64,000 nucleotides of DNA from Pedobacter montanisoli (lineage in GTDB: Bacteria; Bacteroidota; Bacteroidia; Sphingobacteriales; Sphingobacteriaceae): the NCBI RefSeq assembly GCF_022809115.1, contig NZ_JALGBH010000001.1, forward strand, positions 930,001 to 994,000, read 5' to 3'. A program made the position numbers and the translations under genes. This document shows positions 37,743-46,725 of this stretch, piece by piece. The notes under the pieces were generated by a model that saw only the letters and a list, made by a program, of their open reading frames with translations, searched no databases and was not told the origin of the DNA. Each line of letters begins with the position of its first letter. The stretch's first letter is position 1.

Positions 37743-38486
37743 ATGAGAGATAAGATATATTTCGCCTCCGATTTTCATTTGGGTTCTCCAAGTTTTGAGA
37801 CTAGCCGCGAGCGGGAAAACCGCATTGTACGCTGGTTAAATTTTATCGAGCCAGATTGCAGCGAACTTTTTTTGATGGGCGATGTATTTGATTTCTGGTT
37901 TGAATACAAATATGTGGTGCCTAAAGGATTTACCCGGCTACTGGGCAAGCTTGCACAGATGAGCGATTCTGGCATAAAAATTTATTTCTTTAAAGGAAAC
38001 CACGATATGTGGGTGAAAGATTACTTTACCAAAGAATTGGGAATGCAGATTGTAAGTGATGAGATGATCATTGTGCGCAATGGTAAAAAGATCTATTTGC
38101 ACCATGGAGATGGTTTAGGGCCCGGAGATGCAAAATATAAATTTCTGAGAAAGATATTCAGAAATCCGTTTTGCCAATGGCTATTTGGTATGCTACCTCC
38201 TCGTATAGGCATAGGTATCGCCAATAAATGGTCAACACATAGTAGGGCAGCTAATCATAATGACGAAGTATTCTTAGGCGAAGAAAAAGAATGGCTCGCT
38301 ATTTATGCCAAAGAGTTACTGCAAAAAGAGCACTATGATTATTTTGTTTTTGGTCACAGACATTTGCCGCTTACCATAAAATTAAACGAACACAGTACTT
38401 ATATCAATATTGGTGAGTGGCTTAAATACAACTCGTACGCTGTATTTGATGGAAATGATTTAACCCTTACTTATTTTGAAAAATAA
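37743..38486 (+). CDS. lpxH: UDP-2,3-diacylglucosamine diphosphatase (LpxH-like)
   Basis: A 247-aa calcineurin-fold phosphoesterase. All metal motifs are visible: FASDFHLGS (Asp, His), GDVFDFWFEY, KGNHDMW, HHGDG and FGHRH. The FWFEY run after GDVFD is typical of LpxH, which makes lipid X in lipid A synthesis at the inner membrane face. The ATG at 37743 is 7 bases after a -7 box TATCTTTG (37729-37736), so the mRNA may be leaderless. Other family members are known as general UDP-sugar diphosphatases, a small doubt. Confidence 0.88.
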   Translation: MRDKIYFASDFHLGSPSFETSRERENRIVRWLNFIEPDCSELFLMGDVFDFWFEYKYVVPKGFTRLLGKLAQMSDSGIKIYFFKGNHDMWVKDYFTKELGMQIVSDEMIIVRNGKKIYLHHGDGLGPGDAKYKFLRKIFRNPFCQWLFGMLPPRIGIGIANKWSTHSRAANHNDEVFLGEEKEWLAIYAKELLQKEHYDYFVFGHRHLPLTIKLNEHSTYINIGEWLKYNSYAVFDGNDLTLTYFEK

Positions 38487-38495
38487 ACACAGGAT

Positions 38496-39320
38496 ATGTT
38501 AATGGTTAATAAGAGAAGAAATTGGAATAAGTATCTACTGGGTACATTTATATTTGTGGTGCTTTTCTCCGGTAACTCTTTTTCCCAGCAAAAGGCTATT
38601 GCTGTAATAGATACACCTGCAAAGACTGTCTTTATAGACAACTTAGATGCGGTTTACGTACTAACTCCTAAAGATGAATTATTAAAATATGATACAAAGG
38701 GAGCATTAAAATGGCGTTACAGCAATAACAGATATGGTAAGGTAAAAAGTATTGATGTTACAGATCCTTTACGTGTCGTTATTTTTTATGCCGATTTTCA
38801 GCAGGTGGTGGTTTTAAATAATAACCTGAGCCAGATTGCAACCTATTCTTTCGCTTATAACAGCAATTTATTGGTTTCGGCAATAGCTGTGGCCGATAAT
38901 AATGCATTCTGGATCTTTGAGACAACCAGTAATAGTCTAATCAAGTTGAGTAGCGATTTTAGTGAAAATACACGTTCGGCTAACCTTTATCAGTTATTTG
39001 ATGAGCTCGTTTTCCCAAAAAAGATTTTAGTAGCCAATCAACATATTTATTTGCAGAAACCTAACAATGATGTCTTAATTTTCGATGTATTTGGTGCTTT
39101 TTTAAGACTTCTAAGCTTGGAGGGATTAGCTGATTTTGAAATACATAATAATAAATTAATCTATATGGCTGAGAAAAAGCTTCATCTTTATGATTTAAAC
39201 AGCCAAAAGGTATCTACAACACTTCTGCCTGTTGGCGTTGAAATAAAGCAGGTAGCGCTTGGCAATAAAATAATTGCAGCATTAACCGAAAAAGGCGTAT
39301 TTTTGTACCCTGCAAATTAA
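38496..39320 (+). CDS. exported protein with beta-propeller-like repeats, unknown function
   Basis: A 274-aa protein with a signal peptide (about 1-29, ending NSFSQ) followed by repeated strands of the type VFIDNLDAVYVLTPKDELLKYD, VVLNNNLSQIATYSF and IYLQKPNNDVLIFDVFGAFLRLL. This spacing suggests a partial beta-propeller. It follows the LpxH-like gene by 9 bases on the same strand and is probably co-transcribed. It may assist in envelope assembly, but no direct evidence shows it. Confidence 0.72.
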   Translation: MLMVNKRRNWNKYLLGTFIFVVLFSGNSFSQQKAIAVIDTPAKTVFIDNLDAVYVLTPKDELLKYDTKGALKWRYSNNRYGKVKSIDVTDPLRVVIFYADFQQVVVLNNNLSQIATYSFAYNSNLLVSAIAVADNNAFWIFETTSNSLIKLSSDFSENTRSANLYQLFDELVFPKKILVANQHIYLQKPNNDVLIFDVFGAFLRLLSLEGLADFEIHNNKLIYMAEKKLHLYDLNSQKVSTTLLPVGVEIKQVALGNKIIAALTEKGVFLYPAN

Positions 39321-39442
39321 TACCTTGAAATAAAAAGCATTATTTTTTGTGTAAATCCGGGTTTTGATCTAAAAAGCTAAATTTTTTTAAGGCTCAAATC
39401 AGATCCGTTAATCATGCATGTAAATAGATTTTCTGAATAAAT

Positions 39443-40516
39443 ATGTTAGATAAATTAGAAGCTATAAAGCTGCGCTGGGAAGATGTAGAAGAACAATTAA
39501 GTAATCCTGATGTAATACAGGATATGAAGCGTTTTGCGGCTTTAAATAAAGAATATAAAGATCTTACCAAGATTGTAGAAGAATACAAGATCTACAAGAA
39601 CGTAATGAGTAATATCGATGCCAATAAAGAGATACTAAGCAACGAGAAAGACCAGGAATTACGTGAAATGGCTAAAGAGGAGCTGGATATTTTATTGGTT
39701 AAACAAGAAGAAATGGAGGCGGCCATACGCTTAATGTTGATTCCTAAGGATCCTGAAGATGCTAAGAATGCGGTTTTTGAAATAAGAGGAGGTACGGGAG
39801 GCGATGAAGCTGCACTTTTTGCAGGCGATTTATATCGTATGTACACCCGCTTTTTTGAGACTAAAGGCTGGCGTACCGAAGTAATGGATGTAACAGAAGG
39901 TACAGCAGGAGGTTACAAAGAAGTAATCTTAAAAGTAAGTGGCGAAGATGTTTACGGACAATTAAAGTACGAGAGTGGTGTACACCGTGTACAACGTGTG
40001 CCCGATACTGAAACACAAGGTCGTGTACATACATCGGCAGCATCTGTAGCGGTATTGCCAGAAGCCGAAGAAGTGGATGTGTACATTAATCCTGCAGATA
40101 TTGAATTGCAGACCTCACGTTCAGGCGGTGCCGGTGGACAGAACGTAAATAAGGTAGAAACAAAAGTTCAGCTTACCCATAAACCTTCTGGTATTGTAGT
40201 GGTTTGTCAGGTTGAACGCTCACAGTTGGCTAACAGAGAATTGGCTATGGAAATGCTGCGTTCTAAATTGTATGATCTTGAAGTGCAAAAGAAACACGGA
40301 GATATTGCCGCGAAACGCAAAACCATGGTTTCAACAGGCGATAGATCGGCTAAGATCAGAACCTATAATTATCCGCAGGGAAGAGTAACGGATCACCGTA
40401 TCGGTTTAACACTTTATAATTTGCCTGCAATAGTTAATGGCGAAATACAAGAGTTAATAGATAAGCTTCAGTTTGCAGAAAATGCAGAAAAAATGAAAGA
40501 AGGAGCTGTTAACTAA
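39443..40516 (+). CDS. prfA: peptide chain release factor 1
   Basis: A 357-aa factor that ends translation at UAA and UAG. The catalytic GGQ is at 231-233 within [16 protein letters not shown], and the stop-codon recognition motif PxT is present as PDT (187-189 in [14 protein letters not shown]). The PxT form and the absence of an SPF tripeptide separate it from RF2. Length is normal. It stands alone between an envelope gene and tRNA-Asp. Confidence 0.98.
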   Translation: MLDKLEAIKLRWEDVEEQLSNPDVIQDMKRFAALNKEYKDLTKIVEEYKIYKNVMSNIDANKEILSNEKDQELREMAKEELDILLVKQEEMEAAIRLMLIPKDPEDAKNAVFEIRGGTGGDEAALFAGDLYRMYTRFFETKGWRTEVMDVTEGTAGGYKEVILKVSGEDVYGQLKYESGVHRVQRVPDTETQGRVHTSAASVAVLPEAEEVDVYINPADIELQTSRSGGAGGQNVNKVETKVQLTHKPSGIVVVCQVERSQLANRELAMEMLRSKLYDLEVQKKHGDIAAKRKTMVSTGDRSAKIRTYNYPQGRVTDHRIGLTLYNLPAIVNGEIQELIDKLQFAENAEKMKEGAVN

Positions 40517-40585
40517 ACTACCTCTAAATAGATTTGAAATATTCTTTCTGCAAATCAAGGAGTTATAAAAAAGTTAAAAAAAATA

Positions 40586-40615
40586 TTGCAAATAAAAAAT
40601 AACAAGCTATATTTG
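40586..40615 (+). promoter_or_regulatory. promoter of tRNA-Asp
   Basis: TTG (40586-40588) and TATATTTG (40608-40615) with a 19-base spacer match the Bacteroidota -33/-7 promoter. The transcript would start near 40622, about 34 bases before the tRNA. Confidence 0.7.
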
Positions 40616-40655
40616 CAAACCCAAACAGAAAGACAATGTCTGATGTTAGGAAAAC

Positions 40656-40729
40656 GGTTCGGTAGTTCAGCTGGTTAGAATGCCGCCCTGTCACGGCGGA
40701 GGTCGCGGGTTCGAGTCCCGTCCGGACCG
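40656..40729 (+). tRNA. tRNA-Asp (anticodon GTC)
   Basis: The acceptor stem GGTTCGG (40656-40662) pairs with CCGGACC (40722-40728) with one G-T pair, followed by discriminator G. The anticodon arm CCGCC CTGTCAC GGCGG gives GTC; the T arm is GCGGG TTCGAGT CCCGT. CCA is not encoded (GCA follows). It is a single tRNA with its own promoter and terminator. Confidence 0.97.
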
Positions 40730-40733
40730 CATA

Positions 40734-40765
40734 AAAGCCTTGAAACATTGTTTCAGGGCTTTTTG
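40734..40765 (+). terminator. terminator of tRNA-Asp
   Basis: Stem AAAGCCTTGAAAC (40734-40746) / GTTTCAGGGCTTT (40750-40762), one G-T pair, loop ATT, T-tract. Confidence 0.88.
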
Positions 40766-41065
40766 CTTTTTAAGCTATTTCTCGTTTTTTCCTAAACGCT
40801 ATATAAGAGTAGAATAATTATTCCAAAAACGAGGTGTTCGGGAATTTTTTTCTACATTTTTTAACAACAATAATCCCTTCAGGCTATGTTCCTTTCAATA
40901 AAACAAAATGGTTTTAAAATTGATAGATATTATACAACTCACTGTTAACGGGTAAAAACAGAGAGGGTGCCTATTACTCTTGATGGGTAAAACATAAACA
41001 CAATAGGTTTAACGAATGTAAGCACTCGTGGTATCGCCCATTGCGATAATTAGACTTATTGGCTT
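40766..41065. other. intergenic region with small inverted repeats
   Basis: About 300 bases without a gene. It holds CTCGTTTTT (40781-40789) / AAAAACGAG (40825-40833), a shorter pair CTGTT/AACAG near 40941-40963, and TATCGC (41032-41037) / GCGATA (41043-41048) just before the DUF3892 start. GGGTAAAA occurs twice (near 40950 and 40985). No duplicated tRNA end or integrase is seen. Confidence 0.4.
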
Positions 41066-41356
41066 ATGGCATTTGAGGTACAGATCATGTGTGTGAACAA
41101 AACAACTAAACCAGATCCTCACAAAAGAATAAGTAGTATTGGAGGTGAACATAAGGGAAAGAAATGGCATATTTCTGTTGAAACAGCTATTAGAGGAATA
41201 GAAGCTGGTCATTGGGAGTTTTATACGCTTGTTAACGATCAGAAAAGGTACGTTGAAATAGCAGTTTCTACTCAAGGGAACAAATATCTGACTACCAGTG
41301 ACAGCGCAGATACTTTAGACCTTATAGGTTTGGAAAATTGTACAGTACATGATTAA
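41066..41356 (+). CDS. DUF3892 domain protein
   Basis: A 96-aa soluble protein. MAFEVQIMCVNKTTKPDPHKRISSIGGEHKGKKWHIS and the end KYLTTSDSADTLDLIGLENC fit the DUF3892 family of small bacterial proteins without known function. It stands alone between tRNA-Asp and the MORN/TPR gene, with an inverted repeat 18 bases upstream and a strong terminator behind it. Confidence 0.82.
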   Translation: MAFEVQIMCVNKTTKPDPHKRISSIGGEHKGKKWHISVETAIRGIEAGHWEFYTLVNDQKRYVEIAVSTQGNKYLTTSDSADTLDLIGLENCTVHD

Positions 41357-41365
41357 ACTTAACCT

Positions 41366-41392
41366 AACCCCGGAGAAATCCGGGGTTTATTT
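41366..41392 (+). terminator. intrinsic terminator with GAAA tetraloop
   Basis: Perfect 9-bp stem AACCCCGGA (41366-41374) / TCCGGGGTT (41379-41387) closed by GAAA, followed by TATTTTTG. Confidence 0.85.
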
Positions 41393-41430
41393 TTGAGGAT
41401 TTAATCCAAAGGTATTTTGACCTAAAAAAG

Positions 41431-42492
41431 TTATTTGATTTCCGATTTCTTTCTAAGCTCTTCAAATTTTTTCAGATCAAAAGCAGATAGTTTGTCTTCT
41501 CCTATTGCTTTGTAGATTACACTGCGATTCTGATAATACTCTGCCACTTCAGGGTCTAATACAATAGCTTGGGTTAAATCTTTAAGAGCTAAATTGTATT
41601 CTCTTAAGTTTCCATATACTATGCCTCTGTAAAAATATGCAGGAGCATATTTGGAATCTAATTCTATGGCTTTTGAAAGACTGTTTAATGCCAGCTTGAG
41701 GTAGTTAGCATCTTTGCTTTCTGTGTACCAGGCCATATAAGTTCTTCCTACCAAAGCATGAGAAGAAGTTGCATAATTGGGGTTAACATCAATTGCTTTA
41801 TTAAATTCCTGTAAAGCCAGTTCATATTGTTTTTTATTGTAGTATTCAACTCCTTTGTTTTGCAATATTACGGTCTCTAAGCCAATATCAAGTTTACTTT
41901 TACCGTTACTCTGATTTTGTTCGGGAGCATTTGATTTACCTTTATAGATGCCATTTTCAAAGAAACCTTCTTCACTTTTTCCATTTGCATGTATGTATTT
42001 TCCAAATCCTGTAAGTAGATTGTTTTTAAAATCGCCTTCATAACTCTCTCCACCCCATTGGGTATTTTTCCCCCAGGTCATTTTTCCTTTTCCACTTCTT
42101 TGCCCATTTATAAAATTACCTTCATAAACACTGCCATCAGCCCAGGTGTATTTGCCCGTTCCGGTTCGGGTACCGTTTTTGATTTCGCCTTCATAGACAT
42201 GCCCATTAGCCCATACTATTCTTCCTTTCCCGTTAAGGTCATTGTCTTTCCAGTAACCTTTATAATTGTATCTGAGGCTTGAAGAAGCTTCACCATAACC
42301 ATTAGCCTTACCATTGCCTACTTCGCCATTGTAATAGATAGTGTCTTTTGGATTAGAAGCTCTGGTGAACTCTAATTTTTGCCATTTAGCTTTAGGGCTA
42401 ATAGAAGAACGTATTTTATTCTTTTGTTGAGCCTGTAGAATAATAGTATGGCCAATCAGAAAAAATAGGGTGATCATGACCTTTTTCATCAT
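41431..42492 (-). CDS. exported MORN-repeat and TPR protein
   Basis: A 353-aa protein with a signal peptide (ending LQAQQ). About five or six MORN repeats fill residues 50-185 (for example YEGEIKNGTRTGTGKYTWADGSVYEGNF). A TPR region follows (about 210-340: VEYYNKKQYELALQEFNKAIDVNP and APAYFYRGIVYGNLREYNLALKDLTQAIVLDP). MORN repeats bind lipids or proteins and TPRs bind proteins, so an envelope scaffold is likely. It is transcribed alone, divergently from the SodC gene. Confidence 0.85.
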   Translation of the reverse strand: MMKKVMITLFFLIGHTIILQAQQKNKIRSSISPKAKWQKLEFTRASNPKDTIYYNGEVGNGKANGYGEASSSLRYNYKGYWKDNDLNGKGRIVWANGHVYEGEIKNGTRTGTGKYTWADGSVYEGNFINGQRSGKGKMTWGKNTQWGGESYEGDFKNNLLTGFGKYIHANGKSEEGFFENGIYKGKSNAPEQNQSNGKSKLDIGLETVILQNKGVEYYNKKQYELALQEFNKAIDVNPNYATSSHALVGRTYMAWYTESKDANYLKLALNSLSKAIELDSKYAPAYFYRGIVYGNLREYNLALKDLTQAIVLDPEVAEYYQNRSVIYKAIGEDKLSAFDLKKFEELRKKSEIK

Positions 42493-42622
42493 TGTAAATG
42501 CGAAGGTTAATACAATAAATTAACTGAATATACTCATATTTGGTTGATTACACAATTCCAAAATATTAAAAACCAAATAGTTGTAAAGGGTGTTGTTTTT
42601 TTAAACTCTAACTTAAATCGTT

Positions 42623-43150
42623 ATGAAAAAGTATTTGTTATTATTAACCATGGGTATGGTAATGATCTTGGGATCATGCTCCAGACCAGGCAAAGAAATT
42701 GCCCAGGCTATGTTAAATTCTACAAAGGATAATACTTCTATCGGAGTAGCTAAATTTTATAGTGAGGCAGGAGGTAAAATTAAGATGGACTTGGAACTTA
42801 ATTTTCCGGAAAGAGCAGACAGCACTGTAGCAGTCCATTTTCATGAATACGGAGACTGTGGAAATATGGGAGAAAATACACATGGTCATTGGAATCCTAC
42901 CAACGAACCACATGGTAAGTGGGGAAGCGCTGCATACCATTCAGGTGATATAGGGAATATCAAATTAGATGGAAAAGGACATGCTACGCTTAGTGTAACT
43001 ACCGATAGATGGAGTGTAATGCCTAATGATGTCAAAAATATCATAGGCAGAGGAATTATAGTTCATGGAGGAACTGATGATTATACCACACAACCAACCG
43101 GTAATTCAGGGCCAAGAGTGGGCTGCGGTGTAATTGAAGAAGTGAAATAA
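42623..43150 (+). CDS. sodC: Cu/Zn superoxide dismutase family lipoprotein
   Basis: A 175-aa lipoprotein (lipobox ILGSC, C19) that should convert superoxide to peroxide in the periplasm. All metal ligands are in place: H72 and H74 (HFHEYGDC), bridging H89 (GHWNP), H97, H106 and D109 (YHSGDIGN), H148 (VHGG). The disulphide cysteines C79 and C168 and the channel Arg R165 (SGPRVGCG) are also kept, so an active enzyme is expected. Start by the ATG at 42623, giving a basic signal start. Confidence 0.94.
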   Translation: MKKYLLLLTMGMVMILGSCSRPGKEIAQAMLNSTKDNTSIGVAKFYSEAGGKIKMDLELNFPERADSTVAVHFHEYGDCGNMGENTHGHWNPTNEPHGKWGSAAYHSGDIGNIKLDGKGHATLSVTTDRWSVMPNDVKNIIGRGIIVHGGTDDYTTQPTGNSGPRVGCGVIEEVK

Positions 43151-43250
43151 ACTTAGAAAGAGCTTGTCTATCACTTAGCTTGCATTTTAGATGAGCTCTC
43201 TTTATGTAATTAGTAGGTGAATGTCATCTTCAATAAAACTGAACTTTAAT

Positions 43251-43778
43251 ATGGCAACACTTACCAATCCTCGTAATGGCAAGGCCGTGAAAGGAAAATC
43301 AAAAACATTGGCACCAGGTATAGATCTGACCGCAATGGTAGATTTAGCTTTTCTGCTGATTACATTCTTTATGCTAACCACTTCTTTGAGCAAAATGAAC
43401 GCTATGGAAATTGCTAAACCTGTTAATAGTAATGAATCCATAGACTTGGCAGAATCCAGAACAATGACCATTCTTTTAGGTAAAAACAATCAGGCGGCCT
43501 ATTATATGGGAGAGCCCGGAAAAGCAGTGATGCATCAAACGGATTTATCGGGGATACAAAAGCAGATTACTCAAAATAAAAAGATAGTAGCTCAAAAATA
43601 TCATAATGATGCTTCAAAATTTATGATAGTAATTATTAAGCCCACCTCAGGCTCCAATTATAAAAACTTTGTAGATATCATGGATGAGGTGCATATCGGT
43701 TCTATACAATCTTACTTTATTGATGATAAGAATATCTTAGAACAGGAAAAGGTTTTTATGAAACAGAGAGGAATATAA
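43251..43778 (+). CDS. lone ExbD/TolR family protein
   Basis: A 175-aa inner-membrane protein with one transmembrane helix (about 27-48, AMVDLAFLLITFFMLTTSLS) carrying the conserved Asp of the proton path (DLTAMVDLAF), then a periplasmic domain. It is clearly a paralogue of the second ExbD of the TonB operon (50208-50753): TMTILLGKN, YKNFVDIMDE and the KEF/KVFMKxxGI end are shared. No ExbB or TonB gene lies next to it. I choose the ATG at 43251 over 43221 because MATLTNPRNGK lines up with the paralogue's start. Confidence 0.85.
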   Translation: MATLTNPRNGKAVKGKSKTLAPGIDLTAMVDLAFLLITFFMLTTSLSKMNAMEIAKPVNSNESIDLAESRTMTILLGKNNQAAYYMGEPGKAVMHQTDLSGIQKQITQNKKIVAQKYHNDASKFMIVIIKPTSGSNYKNFVDIMDEVHIGSIQSYFIDDKNILEQEKVFMKQRGI

Positions 43779-43783
43779 AAACA

Positions 43784-43812
43784 AAAGGCCGGCTAAAAAG
43801 CCGGCCTTTATA
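43784..43812. terminator. bidirectional intrinsic terminator
   Basis: Perfect 11-bp stem AAAGGCCGGCT (43784-43794) / AGCCGGCCTTT (43799-43809), loop AAAA, between the convergent exbD-like and metK genes. Confidence 0.88.
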
Positions 43813-43826
43813 TTAAAAAGTTATTG

Positions 43827-45113
43827 TTATAAGCCAAATGCAGCTTTTACCTGATCAACAAAATCAAGTTTTTCCCAAGTAAACAATTCTACAGTAACTG
43901 ATTTCTCTTCACCATTTGGCGATTTGAATGTTTTGGTTACAGTTTCAGGTTTACGACCCATATGGCCATAAGCTGCTGTTTCGCTATAAATGGGGTTTCT
44001 TAGTTTTAAGCGTTGTTCAATGAAATAAGGGCGCATATCAAAAATGCTTTCTACTTTTTTGCTGATTTCGCCATCAGTTAAGCCAACTTTAGAAGTACCA
44101 TAAGTAACTACGTTGATTGAAGTTGGTTTAGCAACTCCAATAGCATAAGAAACCTGAACTAAAACCTCATCACATAGACCTGCAGCAACTAGATTTTTAG
44201 CAATATGACGGGTTGCATACGCAGCACTTCGATCTACTTTACTTGGATCTTTTCCAGAAAAAGCACCACCACCGTGAGCACCTTTACCACCATAAGTATC
44301 TACGATGATTTTTCTACCAGTTAAGCCTGTATCACCGTGAGGACCACCAATTACAAAAACACCAGTTGGGTTAATGTGATAAGTGATGTCATCGTTAAAT
44401 AAGTGAGCGTATTGTGGATATTTAGCTTTAACTCTAGGAATTAAGATCGAAATCAAGTCGCTTTTAATTTTAACCAGCATTTCATCGTTGGCAGCATCTT
44501 TATCTGCTCTAGAATCAGATTTCGCTTTCACAAAATCATCATGCTGCGTAGAGATTACTATCGCATCAATTCTCTGCGGTTGGTTGTCGTCAGAATATTC
44601 TAAGGTTACTTGAGATTTAGCATCTGGACGTAAATACGTTATTTCAGCATTTTCTCTTCTCAAAACAGCCAGTTCTCTCAATAAAGCATGAGACAAATCA
44701 AGCGCTAACGGCATATAATTTTCAGTTTCGTTAGTTGCATAACCAAACATCATACCCTGGTCACCAGCACCTTGTTCTTCTTTGGTCTTTCTATCTACAC
44801 CTTGGTTAATATCTTGAGATTGCTCATGAATTGCCGATAACACACCACATGAATTGGCTTCAAACATGTATTCACTTTTGGTATAGCCAATTTTTTTAAT
44901 TACATCTCTGGCAATTTGTTGTACGTCAAGATAAGTTGTAGACTTTACCTCTCCGGCTAATATAACCTGCCCTGTGGTTACTAAGGTCTCGCAAGCAACC
45001 TTCGATTCGCTGTCGAAAGCTAAAAAGTTATCAATTAACGCGTCTGAAATTTGATCGGCAATTTTATCAGGATGCCCTTCAGATACAGATTCTGATGTGA
45101 ATAAATAAGACAT
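43827..45113 (-). CDS. metK: S-adenosylmethionine synthase
   Basis: It makes S-adenosylmethionine from methionine and ATP. The 428-aa protein has the signatures [11 protein letters not shown] and [22 protein letters not shown], plus [19 protein letters not shown] at the N-terminus. Three family domains are complete. Its leader carries a SAM-II-like riboswitch and a well-formed promoter, so it should be repressed by its own product. It is a single gene ending at a bidirectional terminator. Confidence 0.98.
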   Translation of the reverse strand: MSYLFTSESVSEGHPDKIADQISDALIDNFLAFDSESKVACETLVTTGQVILAGEVKSTTYLDVQQIARDVIKKIGYTKSEYMFEANSCGVLSAIHEQSQDINQGVDRKTKEEQGAGDQGMMFGYATNETENYMPLALDLSHALLRELAVLRRENAEITYLRPDAKSQVTLEYSDDNQPQRIDAIVISTQHDDFVKAKSDSRADKDAANDEMLVKIKSDLISILIPRVKAKYPQYAHLFNDDITYHINPTGVFVIGGPHGDTGLTGRKIIVDTYGGKGAHGGGAFSGKDPSKVDRSAAYATRHIAKNLVAAGLCDEVLVQVSYAIGVAKPTSINVVTYGTSKVGLTDGEISKKVESIFDMRPYFIEQRLKLRNPIYSETAAYGHMGRKPETVTKTFKSPNGEEKSVTVELFTWEKLDFVDQVKAAFGL

Positions 45114-45194
45114 TTTAAATCTTCTCTAATGTTAAAAAATATAAAATGTTAAGTGAGAAAGCCCCGAATAAATCGGCCTGTAAAATAAGTGTAG

Positions 45195-45266
45195 AAAGAA
45201 TTAGCACTTTTTTTTACGTGGTTGCAATCTTGCTCTTAATTAAGAGTTTAGCAAATCAGTCCACCT
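45195..45266 (-). promoter_or_regulatory. SAM-II-class riboswitch in the metK leader, with an inserted hairpin
   Basis: Read on the minus strand: P1 arm GGTGG (45265-45261), CTGATTT, an inserted hairpin CTCTT-AATT-AAGAG flanked by TTTG/CAAG, TTGCAA, P1 arm CCAC, an A-rich linker, and GTGCTAA (ending about 45200). The core blocks CTGATTT, TTGCAA directly before the P1 3' arm, and GCTAA agree with the SAM-II pseudoknot riboswitch as I remember it. The gene behind it, metK, makes the ligand. About 80 bases separate the aptamer from the metK start and contain an imperfect hairpin near 45168-45184 that may be the expression platform. Confidence 0.7.
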
Positions 45267-45274
45267 TAACGGCA

Positions 45275-45306
45275 CAAAAGTAGTGTAATAAATTTTAATA
45301 CTCAAA
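45275..45306 (-). promoter_or_regulatory. metK promoter
   Basis: On the minus strand TTTG (45306-45303) and TACTTTTG (45282-45275) with a 20-base spacer, an ideal Bacteroidota -33/-7 promoter. Transcription would start near 45268, right at the riboswitch. Confidence 0.75.
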
Positions 45307-45337
45307 AATTATCAATTATTTTGTCGCTCAAATCCTT

Positions 45338-46228
45338 ATGTCTTTACAAAAGTATAACATTCTGTTTGTGATCAATCCTATTTCCGGTGGAAAAAAAAAG
45401 GATCGCATCCCTGCTTTAATCAGTAAATATTTAGATAAAACTAAATTTAATGCCACTTATATTTTTACTGAAAAAGAAGGTCATGCCACAGAAATAGCTG
45501 CAGAGGCCGAATGCAAGAATATTGCTATTGTGGTAGCTGTAGGAGGTGATGGAACTATAAATGAAATTGCCAGCAGCTTAGTAAATACTAAGGTAAGTCT
45601 GGGAATTATTCCTTTTGGTTCTGGTAATGGCCTGGCCAGATTTTTAGGTATTCCTATGACTACAAAAGGAGCCGTGAAATATCTTAATTTATTAAACATA
45701 CAGGCAATTGATTCTGCCCAATTGAATGAAAGGCACTTTTTTAATATGGCAGGTATGGGGTTTGATGCCCACATCAGTGCTGTCTTTGCCGGGAATAAAA
45801 GTCGGGGCTTAAAAAGCTATGTTAAATTAGGACTTAAAGAAATCACTTCTTATAAGGCACAACGTTATAAATTGGAAATAGATGGCATATTCTATGAACG
45901 CGATGCGTTTGCAATTAGTATAGCCAACTCTTCTCAATATGGCAATAATGTATATATATCACCAAAATCTTCACTAACAGATGGCTGGTTAGATGTTTGC
46001 ATCATAAAGCCCATACCTTTGTTTAAGTTACCAGTTTTAGCTTATGAAATGATAGCTGCTAAAACCCATAATTCATCTTTGGTAGAGATTATAAGGGGTA
46101 AGGAAATTAAAATCATAAGGAATAAGCCGGATTCCGTTCATCTCGATGGAGAACCTTTTCAAATGGAAAAGCATATTAATATTAAAATAGAACCGGCATC
46201 GTTAAATATAATTGTTGGAAAACTTTAA
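45338..46228 (+). CDS. diacylglycerol/lipid kinase family protein
   Basis: A 296-aa kinase with the DAGK catalytic motif VVAVGGDGTINEIASSLV and PFGSGNGLARFLGIP, plus the YegS/BmrU-like C-terminal beta domain (DGWLDVCIIKPIP, then DSVHLDGEPF). Members phosphorylate diacylglycerol, phosphatidylglycerol or sphingoid lipids; Sphingobacteriaceae make sphingolipids, so a long-chain base is a possible substrate, which is inference. It is divergent from metK and 9 bases before the SUI1 gene. Confidence 0.9.
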   Translation: MSLQKYNILFVINPISGGKKKDRIPALISKYLDKTKFNATYIFTEKEGHATEIAAEAECKNIAIVVAVGGDGTINEIASSLVNTKVSLGIIPFGSGNGLARFLGIPMTTKGAVKYLNLLNIQAIDSAQLNERHFFNMAGMGFDAHISAVFAGNKSRGLKSYVKLGLKEITSYKAQRYKLEIDGIFYERDAFAISIANSSQYGNNVYISPKSSLTDGWLDVCIIKPIPLFKLPVLAYEMIAAKTHNSSLVEIIRGKEIKIIRNKPDSVHLDGEPFQMEKHINIKIEPASLNIIVGKL

Positions 46229-46237
46229 ATTTAAACC

Positions 46238-46594
46238 GTGAGCAAGCAGAAAAAAAAGATCTATAATGACTTTGGTGGAATCATGTTTTCTACAAATCCA
46301 GATTTCGAATTTGAAGAAGAACAGTCACTGCCGGAGGAAACATTACCTAATGTGCAGCAGAATTTAAGAATTCTGTTAGACAGGAAAAACAGAGCGGGAA
46401 AAACAGCTACGGTAATTACCGGATTTATAGGTAAAGATGAAGACTTGCAGGCATTAGGTAAAACATTAAAAACCAAATGTGGTGTAGGAGGGAGTGTGAA
46501 AGATAGAGAAATTATTATACAGGGCGACTTCAGAGATAAGATTTTACAATACCTTACAGACCAAGGTTACAAAGTAAAAAAATCCGGAGGATAA
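46238..46594 (+). CDS. SUI1/YciH family translation factor
   Basis: A 118-aa protein starting at a GTG (46238). The eIF1/SUI1 fold occupies about 40-118, with KTATVITGFIGKDEDLQALGKTLKTKCGVGGSVKDREIIIQGDFRDKILQYLTDQGYK, the family core. Bacterial members (YciH) are thought to act at initiation on the small ribosomal subunit. The N-terminal 35 residues are acidic and variable. It is co-oriented with the lipid kinase 9 bases upstream, probably one transcript. Confidence 0.9.
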   Translation: MSKQKKKIYNDFGGIMFSTNPDFEFEEEQSLPEETLPNVQQNLRILLDRKNRAGKTATVITGFIGKDEDLQALGKTLKTKCGVGGSVKDREIIIQGDFRDKILQYLTDQGYKVKKSGG

Positions 46595-46695
46595 TACATT
46601 TAATGTGTTGAATATTAGTGTTTTGTTGAATAGTGTAAAAGCGACAATAAGTAAAAAAATATTTTAAAAAAAGCGGTTTTCCACACCAGACTCTG

Positions 46696-46703
46696 TAGCT
46701 TTG
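46696..46703 (+). promoter_or_regulatory. -7 box of the pckA promoter
   Basis: TAGCTTTG fits TAnnTTTG exactly; no good TTTG is found at -33 (TTTT only). The transcript would start near 46710, about 16 bases before the ATG. Confidence 0.4.
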
Positions 46704-46725
46704 GGCTTTCAAAAAACCAAAAGAT

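Noticed and set aside
40781..40833. Attachment site of an integrated element beside tRNA-Asp
   Set aside because: The inverted repeat is not a copy of the tRNA end and there is no integrase or cargo region.
45230..45265. S-box (SAM-I) riboswitch, suggested by CTCTTAATTAAGAG and GTGCTAATTC on the minus strand
   Set aside because: The SAM-I P2/P3 core and the closing P1 strand are missing, while all SAM-II blocks are present in order; SAM-II explains the sequence better.
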